Origin: Verrucomicrobiota bacterium
GTDB lineage: Bacteria > Verrucomicrobiota > Verrucomicrobiia > Opitutales > UBA953
DNA: 35,712 bases
Assembly (NCBI GenBank): GCA_030831965.1
Contig: JAURJZ010000014.1
Location: 1 to 35,712 of the forward strand
Reading direction: 5' to 3'
Part shown: piece by piece, positions 28,681 to 35,693 of the stretch
Layout of the letters: each line of letters opens with the position of its first letter
How positions within the stretch are numbered: position 1 is the stretch's first letter
Position numbers and translations under genes: made by a program
Notes under the pieces: generated by a model
Seen by the model: the letters and a program-made list of their open reading frames with translations, nothing else
Told to the model about the DNA's origin: nothing
The model's database searches: none

Positions 28681-29787
28681 ATGGCCAAGCCCAAGCCCAA
28701 GAAGCCCTCCGCGAAGAAGCCCGCCGCCAAGGCCAAGCCCGCCGCGAAGAAGCCCGCGCCCAGGAAGCCCGCGCCCAAGGCTCCGGCCAAGAAGCCCGCC
28801 CCGGCCAAGGCCGCCGCCGCCAAGGCCAAGCCCGTCCTCGCCAAGGCACCCGCCAAGCCGGCTCCTGCCGGCAAGCCCGCCGGCAAGGTTGTTCCGCCCG
28901 CTCCCGCGAAGGGCGGAAAGGGTTCCAAGCAGGCCCCCGCTCCCGTGGCCAAGGGTGGCAAGCCTGCCAAGGGCGCCAAGGCCGAGCCCGCGCTCTCGCA
29001 TGACGAGCAGCGCAAGCTCCTCGACTCGCATCGCCAGGGCCACCACCAGGTCTCGCCCGTCGAGGCCCCGCCGGCCAAGCCCAAGCTCCAGGTCTTCACG
29101 GTCGACGACGTCCGCAACTACCTCAAGGGCCGCGGCAAGTCCAAGCTCAACCTCTGGGTGCCCGACGAGGAGCGCAAGGCGCGCGAGCGCGTCGCCGGCT
29201 CCGCCAAGGGCGACCGCAGCAAGCCCCACGCCGTCGCCGCCGCCTCGGTCGCCAGCCTCCTTGGCTTCAATCCCTTCAAGAAGAGCGCCGCCGCCGAGGA
29301 AAACCGCCGCATTCCCGACAAGTGGAGCCGCTACCACAAGCTCCTCCTCGCCAACCGCGCCAAGCTCGAGGACGTGCTCGCCCGCCACACCGACGAGGCC
29401 CTGAAGAAGTCCGGCAAGGACGACGCGGGCGACCTCTCCGGCTACTCCCAGCACATGGCCGACGCCGGCACCGACACCGCCGACCGCGACTTCGCCCTCA
29501 ACCTCATCTCGAGCGAGCAGGCCCAGATCAAGGAGATCGACGACGCCATCGAGCGCATGCGCCAGGGATCCTACGGCATCTGCGAGATCACCGGCCGCCC
29601 CATCCCCGCCTCGCGCCTCGTCTCCGTCCCCCACACCCGCTACTCCATCGAGGGCCAGAAGGAGCTCGAGCGCCAGCGCCGCGCCCTGCGCCGCCGCGGC
29701 GGCAACCCCCTGGGCCCCGACGGCGACGAGGTCGGCTTCGGCACCGGCGGCGGCGGCGGGCCCGACGGCGACGGCGACGACGCCTGA
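28681..29787 (+). CDS. TraR/DksA-type protein with histone-H1-like Lys/Ala/Pro N-terminal extension
   Basis: 368 residues. The first 115 or so are low-complexity KKPAAKAKPAAKKP sequence resembling bacterial histone-H1-like tails. A middle region follows (LQVFTVDDVRNYLKGRG, LLGFNPFKK). The C-terminal 150 residues are a DksA-type coiled coil with DTADRDFAL and the zinc-finger region YGICEITGRPIPASR...TRYSIEGQKELE (298-330). Of the four zinc cysteines only C301 remains; the others are T304, S322 and G325. The tail after it is Gly/Asp-rich. It lies 44 bases after ileS and 5 before lspA. RNA polymerase or DNA binding is inferred. Confidence 0.9.
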   Translation: MAKPKPKKPSAKKPAAKAKPAAKKPAPRKPAPKAPAKKPAPAKAAAAKAKPVLAKAPAKPAPAGKPAGKVVPPAPAKGGKGSKQAPAPVAKGGKPAKGAKAEPALSHDEQRKLLDSHRQGHHQVSPVEAPPAKPKLQVFTVDDVRNYLKGRGKSKLNLWVPDEERKARERVAGSAKGDRSKPHAVAAASVASLLGFNPFKKSAAAEENRRIPDKWSRYHKLLLANRAKLEDVLARHTDEALKKSGKDDAGDLSGYSQHMADAGTDTADRDFALNLISSEQAQIKEIDDAIERMRQGSYGICEITGRPIPASRLVSVPHTRYSIEGQKELERQRRALRRRGGNPLGPDGDEVGFGTGGGGGPDGDGDDA

Positions 29788-29792
29788 GCCCG

Positions 29793-30380
29793 ATGGACAA
29801 CCCCGCGCCGCGCACCGCCACCTTCGGGTGGGTCGCCCTCGCGGCGCTCCTCGCCGACCAGCTCACCAAGTGGCTGGTCGTCGCCTCGATTCCCTACCCG
29901 ACCTACCACCCCGGCGCCGGCGCCGGCGAGCCTGTCCGCGTCCTCGGCGACGCCGTCTGGCTCGTCCACGTCGGCAACAAGGGCGCGGCCTGGGGCCTCG
30001 GCGCCGACCACCCCGGCACCAAGCTCTTCCTCGTCGGCCTCGCCCTCGCCGTCCTCGCCCTTGTCTGGTTCAAGCGCCGCGAGTTCCTCCACGAGCTCGC
30101 CGGCGGCCAGCTCGCCTTCGGCCTCTTCGTCGGCGGCGCCCTCGGCAACGTCGTCGACCGGGTCGCGCGCGACCATGTGGTGGACTTCGTCGACATCCAC
30201 CTGCCCTTCGAGCTCCTCGGCAGCCGCCGCTGGCCCGCCTTCAACGTGGCCGACGCCTGCATCTGCGTCGGCGTCGCCCTCTACTTCGCCTTCCTCTGGC
30301 GCCACGACCGCGCCCTCCGACGGCGCATCGCCGAGCAGTCCGGCCGCGGCACCGCCGACCGCGGCCCCGCCGACTCGTGA
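29793..30380 (+). CDS. lspA: Lipoprotein signal peptidase (signal peptidase II)
   Basis: An inner-membrane aspartyl protease that removes lipoprotein signal peptides. The 195 residues have four helices. The catalytic aspartates are D122 in GGALGNVVDRV and D154 in FNVADACI; GNKGAAWG matches the conserved NxGAA block. It starts 5 bases after the DksA-like stop, and its TGA overlaps the GTG of the flavin reductase gene (GTGA). Clustering with ileS is a common bacterial arrangement. Confidence 0.96.
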   Translation: MDNPAPRTATFGWVALAALLADQLTKWLVVASIPYPTYHPGAGAGEPVRVLGDAVWLVHVGNKGAAWGLGADHPGTKLFLVGLALAVLALVWFKRREFLHELAGGQLAFGLFVGGALGNVVDRVARDHVVDFVDIHLPFELLGSRRWPAFNVADACICVGVALYFAFLWRHDRALRRRIAEQSGRGTADRGPADS

Positions 30381-30994
30381 GCGCGCCCGCCGACCGCTTC
30401 GACCTCTCGGCCCATCCCGGCGCGCGCGCCTACCGCCTGCTCGCCGCCCTCGTCGTCCCCCGGCCCATCGCCCTCGTCACGACCGTCGACGCGCTCGGCC
30501 GCCCCAACGCCGCCCCCTTCTCCTTCTTCAACGTCATGGGCGCCGATCCCGCCCTCCTCGTCCTCGGCCCCGCCGACCGCGACGACGGCACGCCCAAGGA
30601 CACCGCGGCCAACCTCATCGCCAACGGCGAGGCCGTTGTCCACCTCTGCGACGAGCCCCTCGCCGCCGCCATGGTCGCCTGCGCCGCCGAGCTCCCGCCC
30701 GGCGTCTCCGAGCTCGAGCGCGCCGGCCTCGCCGCCGTCCCCTCCGAGCGCGTGCGCCCGCCCCGCATCCCCGCCTGCCCGGTCGCCCTCGAGTGCCGCG
30801 TGCTCGACATCCGGACCTACGGCCGCAACCGCCTCGTCGTCCTCGAGGCCCTCCTCGCCCACGTCCGCGCCGGCCTCGCCGACCCCGTGTCCTGGAAGGT
30901 GCGGGTGGCCGACCACGCCCCCGTCGGCCGCATGGAGAGCCCCGACGGCTACCTCCGCACCCGCGACCGCTTCCGGCTGCCCTGGCCGGACTGA
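30377..30994 (+). CDS. Flavin reductase-like domain protein
   Basis: 205 residues of the FMN-binding split-barrel flavin reductase (DIM6/NTAB) family. YRLLAALVVPRPIALVTTVD, PNAAPFSFFNVMGADP, KDTAANLIANGEAVVHL and a C-terminal PVGRMESPDGYLRTRDRF give the family pattern. The start GTG overlaps the lspA stop, so translation is likely coupled. The substrate or partner oxygenase cannot be told. Its place in an operon with lspA and ileS suggests convenience of expression rather than a shared pathway. Confidence 0.92.
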   Translation: MSAPADRFDLSAHPGARAYRLLAALVVPRPIALVTTVDALGRPNAAPFSFFNVMGADPALLVLGPADRDDGTPKDTAANLIANGEAVVHLCDEPLAAAMVACAAELPPGVSELERAGLAAVPSERVRPPRIPACPVALECRVLDIRTYGRNRLVVLEALLAHVRAGLADPVSWKVRVADHAPVGRMESPDGYLRTRDRFRLPWPD

Positions 30995-31056
30995 ACCGCC
31001 GGCCGCCAAATCGGCATTGACTACCGCCCCCCGCCTCGGCACCCCTCTTCCCTCCA

Positions 31057-31305
31057 ATGGCCAACATCAAAGCCAACAAGAAAGCCGCCCGCCAGACCGC
31101 CGCTCGCACCGTGCGCAACCGCGGCACCCGCACCCACCTCAAGGGCGTGCTCAAGGATTTCGGCGCCACCCCCTCCGCCGCCGCCGCCTCCAAGGCGAGC
31201 TCCGCCCTCGACAAGGCGGTCAAGACCGGCGTCATCCACCGCAACAAGGCCAACCGCCTCAAGGCGAAGTTCGCCGCGGCCCTCGCCAAGGCGAAGGCCA
31301 AGTAA
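31057..31305 (+). CDS. rpsT: 30S ribosomal protein S20
   Basis: 82 residues, Ala/Lys/Arg-rich, with the family ends MANIKANKKAARQ and VIHRNKANRLKAKFAAAL. It binds 16S rRNA early in 30S assembly. A TTGACT (31017-31022) could be a -35 box. The leader between is C- and T-rich (CCCCTCTTCCCTCCA before the ATG) with no Shine-Dalgarno. Its own transcript is likely, given the 62-base gap to the flavin reductase gene and the hairpin after the stop. Confidence 0.97.
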   Translation: MANIKANKKAARQTAARTVRNRGTRTHLKGVLKDFGATPSAAAASKASSALDKAVKTGVIHRNKANRLKAKFAAALAKAKAK

Positions 31306-31326
31306 GCGACCTCGCGGTCGATCCTC

Positions 31327-31351
31327 GGGCCGGCCTCAGACCGGCCCTTGT
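31327..31351 (+). terminator. Possible terminator after rpsT
   Basis: GGGCCGG (31327-31333) and CCGGCCC (31341-31347) form a 7-bp stem around a 7-base loop, followed by only TTG. It overlaps the last codons of the convergent pseudouridine-synthase-like gene, which stops at 31336. The weak T-run makes it uncertain. Confidence 0.4.
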
Positions 31352-32151
31352 CGTGTCCGGGCCCTGAGCCTCCTCAGCGTCACCGCGAACTCGTCCGGCT
31401 GCGGCGACTCCACCCGGAACGCCTGCCCGCCGACCGTCCCCGCGACCCAGGCCAGCCTGAGCAGCACCCCTCGGTGGAGCGGTCGGTCGCCGCCCTTGTT
31501 CAGCCGTCCGTGGGCGACCGTCTCCGAGAGCGTCACGCGCCCCGCGCGGCCGTAGCGGAGCTCGCCCGCGATGCGGATCCCGCACTCGGCGGCGTGCGCC
31601 TGCACCTGGTCGCGCCGCGCCAGCGAGCAGGTCGCGGTCCACAGCCGCCAGTCGCCGAGCCGCTCGCCGGCGGCGAACCGAGTCTCGCTCTGCTTGCCGT
31701 TGCGGTGCGACACCGTCGTCCGCCGCCGCGTCTCGTCGTGCCGCAGCGGCAGGTCGCAGAGCCCGCCCTCCTCCGGGGCGTCGTCCGTCCGGGCCAGCAT
31801 CTCGTAGCCCAGCTCGAAGGCCCCCGAGCCGAGCGCCTCGCGCCACGCGGCCAGCGAGCCCGCGCGGTCGGCCAGGATCGCCACCCCGGACAGCTCCGGC
31901 TCGGGGCCGACCACCGCGGCGGGCTCGGCCAGCCCGAGCCGGGCCATCTCGGGCTTGCCCGCGTCGAGCTGCGAGCGCAGGCAGCCGAGCAGCGTGGGGG
32001 CGCCGTCCTGCCAGGGATGGTCTTCCAGCGCCACGTCCGCCGGCTTGTCCAGGGCCACCCAACCGGGTCCGCCGGCGAGCACCGGCACGCGCAGCGCGAT
32101 CTCGCCGAGCATGCCCGCGGGGAATCCGATGGCCTTGGGCGGCGAGTCCAT
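31336..32151 (-). CDS. RluA-like pseudouridine synthase with degenerate active site
   Basis: 271 residues. The RluA fold is recognisable from GWVALDKPADVALE near residue 35, FELGYEMLAR, RRDQVQAHAAECGIRIAGELRYG, and a late LHRGVLLRL. The catalytic loop that should read HRLDxxTSG is VVGPEPELSG (80-89), placing E84 where the aspartate nucleophile belongs and losing the Arg-Leu. The later HQIR and GD positions are also changed (DQVQ, GE). No S4 domain is present. It may be an inactive RNA-binding relative or use another mechanism. ATG at 32151 chosen; it diverges from the lipoprotein gene. Confidence 0.85.
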   Translation of the reverse strand: MDSPPKAIGFPAGMLGEIALRVPVLAGGPGWVALDKPADVALEDHPWQDGAPTLLGCLRSQLDAGKPEMARLGLAEPAAVVGPEPELSGVAILADRAGSLAAWREALGSGAFELGYEMLARTDDAPEEGGLCDLPLRHDETRRRTTVSHRNGKQSETRFAAGERLGDWRLWTATCSLARRDQVQAHAAECGIRIAGELRYGRAGRVTLSETVAHGRLNKGGDRPLHRGVLLRLAWVAGTVGGQAFRVESPQPDEFAVTLRRLRARTRQGPV

Positions 32152-32257
32152 GCCCACAGGGAACCGCCGCGCCGCCCAAGGCGGAAGCCTTAATCGCGCC
32201 CCCGCCCGACCTTTGTGCGTTGCCCTTCCTCCCTCGGTCCGACAAGGCTCCCGGGCG

Positions 32258-32521
32258 ATGCGATTCCCCCTCCTGGTCGCCCTTCCCCTGCTTGCCGGCT
32301 GCATTCCCCTCACCCCCGCCGAGCGCGAGGCCGAGCAGCAGCGCCGCGCCGAGGCCGACCGCGCCCTCCGCCGCCAGCACATGCAGGAGCGGGGCGGGAT
32401 CAGCGAGACCGAGTACGAGGTCCTTTCGCGCCGCACCGGCGAGACCGCTCCCGCCTCCGGCGGCATTCCCCGCGCACCGACCACCCAGGAGCTCGAGCGG
32501 AAGGTTGAGTCGCAGCGCTGA
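32258..32521 (+). CDS. Small lipoprotein
   Basis: 87 residues. MRFPLLVALPLLAGC ends in a clear lipobox (LAGC), so the mature protein starts at C15. The rest is a charged helix rich in Glu, Arg and Gln (REAEQQRRAEADRALRRQ) followed by a Ser/Thr/Pro-rich end. No family recognised. It is 3 bases upstream of the Opp-type permease gene, so probably co-transcribed. It is far too short to be an oligopeptide-binding protein. Confidence 0.78.
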   Translation: MRFPLLVALPLLAGCIPLTPAEREAEQQRRAEADRALRRQHMQERGGISETEYEVLSRRTGETAPASGGIPRAPTTQELERKVESQR

Positions 32522-32524
32522 TCC

Positions 32525-34483
32525 ATGGGACCCTACCTCCTGCGTCGGCTGGGCGAGATGGTGCCCGTCCTCCTCGTCGTCGCCACCGCCGCCTTCCTCC
32601 TCGTCAAGGTCGTGCCCGGCAGCCCCTTCGACTCCGACCGGCCCATGCCCGCCGAGATCAAGGCCCGCTACGAGCGCTTCTACGGCCTCGACCAGCCCAC
32701 CCACGTCCAGTTCGGCCGCTACGTCGCCAACCTCCTGCGCGGCGACCTCGGCCTCTCCACCAAGTACCACGGCTGGTCCGTCAACGAGCTCGTCGCGCCC
32801 CGCGTGCCGGTCTCCATCCAGCTCGGCCTTCTCTCCCTCCTCCTCGCCGTGGCCGTGGGCATCCCCGTCGGCGTCCTCGCCGCCTCGCGGCCGGACTCCT
32901 GGCTCGACCGCATCCCGATGGGCTTCTCGCTCCTCGGGATCTGCCTTCCCTCCTTCGTCATCGGCCCCCTCCTCTCCCTCCTTCTCTCGCGCTGGCTCGG
33001 CCTCGTGCCGCCCTGCGGCTGGGGCGGCCCCGAGCACCTCCTCCTGCCCGTCCTGACCCTCGGCATCGTCGTCGCCGCGCCCATCGCCCGCCTCACCCGC
33101 GGCGCCATGCTCGAGGTCCGCGCCTCCGACTATGTGCGCACCGCCCAGGCCAAGGGCCTAGGTCCCTTCCGCGTCTGGTTCGTGCACACGCTCCGCAACG
33201 CCCTCCTGCCCGTCGTCACCTACCTCGCCCCCGCCGCCGCCGGCCTCGTCTCCGGCTCCTTCGTCGTCGAGTCGATGTTCGACGTCCCCGGCCTCGGCCG
33301 GCTCTTCGTCACCTCCGTCACCAATCGCGACGCCACCCTCATCGTCGGCCTCACCCTCCTCTACGCCTCCTTCCTGCTCGTCCTCAACCTTGTCGCCGAC
33401 CTCGCCCTCGCCTGGCTGAACCCTCGCCTCAGGCGGAGCCAGGCTGAGTCCTCCGGCATGACCCCGGGCTACCTGGCGGGCATCTTGCTCGCGCCCGCCG
33501 CGCTCCTCCTCCTCCACGCCGGCGTCGGCGCGCTCGGCAAGGCCCTCGGCCCCGCGCCCGCCTGGCTGACCGGCGACGCCGCCCGCGTCACCGCCGCCGT
33601 CCTGGTCGCCATCCCCGTCCTTCTTCTCCTCGCCGTCGTCGCCCGCGCCATCCTCCGCGGCTGGGAACGCTTCCGCCGCAACCGCCCCGCCGTCGTCGCC
33701 GCCGTCTTCCTCCTTCTCGTCGGCGGGCTCTGCCTCGCCGCCGGCTGGGTCGCCCCCCACGATTTCCGCGCCCAGAATCTCGCCCTTGGGCCCGTCCCGC
33801 CCGAGGCCTCCCACTGGCTCGGGACCGACATCCTCGGTCGCGACCTCCTTTCCCGGGTCCTGCACGGCGGCGGCGTCTCCATCCGGGTCGGCCTCATCGC
33901 CACCGTCATCGCCCTCCTGTTCGGCACCGCCTACGGCATCGCCGCCGCCCAGGTCGGCGGCACGCGCGGCGAGGCCATGATGCGCGTGGTCGACGTCATC
34001 AACACGCTCCCCCTCACCCTCATCATCATCCTCTGCACCGTCGTCTTCGGCCAGGAGCTCTGGCTCCTCTACGTCGTCGTCGGCGGCATCTCGTGGCTCA
34101 CCATGGCGCGCGTCGTCCGCAACCAGGTCCTCGCCTTCCGCTCCACCCCGTTTGTCCAGGCCGCCGAAACCATGGGCGCCTCCACCGGCCGCATCATCCT
34201 CCGCCACTACCTGCCCAACCTCGCCGGCACCCTCGCCATCTACGGCACCCTCACCGTCCCCGGCGTCATGCTCCTCGAGGCCTTCGTCTCCTTCCTCGGC
34301 CTCGGCGTGCAGGCGCCCATGACCTCCTGGGGGCTGCTTATCAAGGAGGGCGCCGACGTCATGGAGGAATGCCCCTGGATCCTCCTCGCCCCCTCGACCC
34401 TCTTCGCGCTCACCCTCCTCGCCCTCAACTACGTGGGCGACGGCCTGCGCGACGCCTTCGACCCGCGCGACACGCGCCGCTAA
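32525..34483 (+). CDS. OppB-OppC fusion: oligopeptide-type ABC transporter permease in one chain
   Basis: 652 residues. Residues 1-303 are a full OppB: PYLLRRLGEMVPVLL, VVPGSPFDSDRPMP, SVNELVAPRVPVS and the coupling EAA-loop RASDYVRTAQAKGL. Residues 380-652 are a full OppC: WERFRRNRPAVVAAVF, WLGTDILGRDLLSRVL, FVQAAETMGAS, SFLGLGVQAPMTSWG and a final GDGLRDAFDPRD. The linker (304-379) has two extra hydrophobic helices, which keeps both halves in the same orientation. Normally OppB and OppC are separate genes. No ATPase or peptide-binding protein gene is nearby. The single frame is uninterrupted. Confidence 0.93.
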   Translation: MGPYLLRRLGEMVPVLLVVATAAFLLVKVVPGSPFDSDRPMPAEIKARYERFYGLDQPTHVQFGRYVANLLRGDLGLSTKYHGWSVNELVAPRVPVSIQLGLLSLLLAVAVGIPVGVLAASRPDSWLDRIPMGFSLLGICLPSFVIGPLLSLLLSRWLGLVPPCGWGGPEHLLLPVLTLGIVVAAPIARLTRGAMLEVRASDYVRTAQAKGLGPFRVWFVHTLRNALLPVVTYLAPAAAGLVSGSFVVESMFDVPGLGRLFVTSVTNRDATLIVGLTLLYASFLLVLNLVADLALAWLNPRLRRSQAESSGMTPGYLAGILLAPAALLLLHAGVGALGKALGPAPAWLTGDAARVTAAVLVAIPVLLLLAVVARAILRGWERFRRNRPAVVAAVFLLLVGGLCLAAGWVAPHDFRAQNLALGPVPPEASHWLGTDILGRDLLSRVLHGGGVSIRVGLIATVIALLFGTAYGIAAAQVGGTRGEAMMRVVDVINTLPLTLIIILCTVVFGQELWLLYVVVGGISWLTMARVVRNQVLAFRSTPFVQAAETMGASTGRIILRHYLPNLAGTLAIYGTLTVPGVMLLEAFVSFLGLGVQAPMTSWGLLIKEGADVMEECPWILLAPSTLFALTLLALNYVGDGLRDAFDPRDTRR

Positions 34484-34541
34484 GTCAGCCGGATTGGGGT
34501 GTCAGCGATAAGTGAGCCAAGCAGCGAGGGAGCCAAAGAGC

Positions 34542-34576
34542 TATACCTCCGTGCCCCTGAGCCCCCGTGCATCCTG
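34542..34576 (+). repeat. Short family A repeat fragment
   Basis: TATACCTCCGTGCCCCTGAG and then CCCCCGTGCATCC carry three CCGTGCCCC-like units in the 100-base gap after the permease gene. Only the CYGTGCCC module is present; the GGATTAAAGGG module is not. Confidence 0.45.
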
Positions 34577-34583
34577 CCGACGT

Positions 34584-34964
34584 TCAATCCAACCACCTTT
34601 GGTCCCTCGCGTCCGGCAGCGTGCAGTCCGGCTTGCTGCGCCGCCGTCGCCTCGCGACCGCCGCATAGACCCGATGCGTGAGACAGCCGGGCAGGGCGCC
34701 GAGGACAAGGCCGGCCAGGGGCCAGCCGCCCCGGAGCTCGAGCAGCGCGCGGGCCACGGCCGGCACCCCAACGAGTCGGCGGGCTCCGTCCCAGACCACG
34801 ATGCCGGCGTCCTCGCCTCCGGCGGGCTCGCCGGCGACGCGGGCCGTCACGCCGGTGTTCGGCGCCATCAGCAGCCTCCGGCGGGCGTCCCGCCGCGCAA
34901 GCCAGCGCGCGCTCCGGTTGCAGAGCCCGCAGTCGCCGTCGTAGAGCAAAATGAGCTCGTCCAT
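34584..34964 (-). CDS. DUF393 / DCC-family thiol-disulfide oxidoreductase-like protein
   Basis: 126 residues. It starts MDELILLYDGDCGLCNRSARW, with the diagnostic DGDCxxC (C12, C15). The rest follows the DUF393 pattern: a WDGARRLVGVPAVARAL middle and a hydrophobic helix (WPLAGLVLGALPG) before a basic end. The family is thought to have a thioredoxin-like fold; its natural partners are unknown. It is 7 bases after the FmdB-like gene on the same strand. Confidence 0.9.
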   Translation of the reverse strand: MDELILLYDGDCGLCNRSARWLARRDARRRLLMAPNTGVTARVAGEPAGGEDAGIVVWDGARRLVGVPAVARALLELRGGWPLAGLVLGALPGCLTHRVYAAVARRRRRSKPDCTLPDARDQRWLD

Positions 34965-34971
34965 GGCCGCC

Positions 34972-35217
34972 TCAGGTCACGTCCGTCCAGCCCGTGCCGT
35001 CCTTCTCCATCTTGCGGAAGCCGCCTTCCTTGAGTCTGTTTGATATCCCCCTGTCCGTCCATTTGCCCCCCACGCTCGGCGCCTCGAGCAGCTTCCGCAG
35101 CTCCCGCCCGTCAAGCGGGTGCCGGGCCAGGTCGGGGCTCCCCGCGGGCTGCTCGACCTCGAGGATCTCGGCCTCCCGGCCGTCCTTCTCGACCACGCGG
35201 TAGCGTCGGATGGGCAT
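34972..35217 (-). CDS. FmdB-like small protein lacking the zinc-ribbon cysteines
   Basis: 81 residues: MPIRRYRVVEKDGREAEILE, DLARHPLDGRELRKLLEAPS and WTDRGISNRLKEGGFRKME. Start, length and the HPxxG...R pattern resemble the FmdB-type family, whose members usually begin MPxYxYxC and bear two CxxC pairs. There is no cysteine here, so no zinc ribbon. The ATG at 35217 is chosen because the longer frame upstream enters the tRNA. It is likely co-transcribed with the DUF393 gene and possibly with the tRNA. Family assignment is by eye. Confidence 0.72.
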   Translation of the reverse strand: MPIRRYRVVEKDGREAEILEVEQPAGSPDLARHPLDGRELRKLLEAPSVGGKWTDRGISNRLKEGGFRKMEKDGTGWTDVT

Positions 35218-35264
35218 GTCGACATCATGCCGGGCTTTTCGGCCCGCGCAAGCGCCCCTGTTCG

Positions 35265-35351
35265 TGGTGGAGGGAGTGGGATTTGAACCCACGAACAGCA
35301 ATGCTGAACGGATTTACAGTCCGCGCCCTTTAGCCACTTGGATATCCCTCC
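35265..35351 (-). tRNA. tRNA-Tyr (anticodon GTA), CCA encoded
   Basis: The acceptor stem is GGAGGGA (35351-35345) paired with TCCCTCC (35275-35269), then discriminator A and a genomically encoded CCA (35267-35265). The anticodon arm reads CGGACTGTAAATCCG, giving anticodon GTA. The T-arm is GTGGGTTCAAATCCCAC. The long variable arm (TTCAGCATTGCTGTTC region) is as expected for bacterial tRNA-Tyr. It lies 47 bases upstream of the FmdB-like gene on the same strand. Confidence 0.97.
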
Positions 35352-35439
35352 CAACGAACAGGAAGGTTGGTTTTGGAAAAGCCTCCCCAAGGGGCAAGGG
35401 AAAAGGGAGACCAGGGGCCCGGGGCCCCGAGGCCAAGGG

Positions 35440-35644
35440 GCACGGAAGCACAGGGGCATAGGAGGGTGCTGCCGTTCGTTGCCTCACGAGAAGGGATTAA
35501 AGGGATGAAATGATGGAAGGATGAAAACGCGCGCAGCTGGCCCGCTTCCCCGCGTTCTGCCTCCGTGCCCCTGTCTCGTCCCGTGCCCCCGTGCCCCTGT
35601 GCCGCCGTGCCCCTGTCTCGTCCCGTTCCCCTGTGCTTCCGTGC
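35440..35644. repeat. Family A repeat, copy 3, bounded by a perfect 17-bp inverted repeat
   Basis: GCACGGAAGCACAGGGG (35440-35456) and CCCCTGTGCTTCCGTGC (35628-35644) are exact complements. Between them lie the 22-base module at 35494-35515 shared with 2720-2741 and a run of CYGTGCCC 8-mers (35563-35618), including two copies of CCCCTGTCTCGTCCCGT (35568-35584 and 35611-35627). The whole looks like a fold-back element of about 205 bases. No open frame in it looks real. Confidence 0.75.
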
Positions 35645-35668
35645 GCCGGCGTTCTTCTGTCGGCCCAA

Positions 35669-35693
35669 CAAAAAACCCCGCATCCGCGGGGTT
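35669..35693 (-). terminator. Rho-independent terminator for minus-strand transcription from beyond the window
   Basis: Read on the minus strand, AACCCCGC and GCGGGGTT form an 8-bp stem around GGAT (35674-35693), and the T-run extends to 35669. Its position upstream of tRNA-Tyr means it ends a gene located to the right of the window and insulates the tRNA. Confidence 0.78.

Noticed and set aside
25610-28849. A 1079-codon open frame on the minus strand opposite ileS
   Set aside because: In sequence this GC-rich, antisense frames lack stops by chance. Its product is Gly/Val/Glu/Asp-rich low complexity with no motif, while the plus strand encodes a full IleS.
33430-33470. Artefactual joining of oppB and oppC by a lost stop codon
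   Set aside because: The join is not a simple read-through. A linker of about 75 residues with two hydrophobic helices lies between the domains in one clean frame, and topology is kept.
34484-34583. Short open frames after the Opp fusion gene
   Set aside because: They overlap repeat sequence and the antisense of the DUF393 gene and carry no motif.
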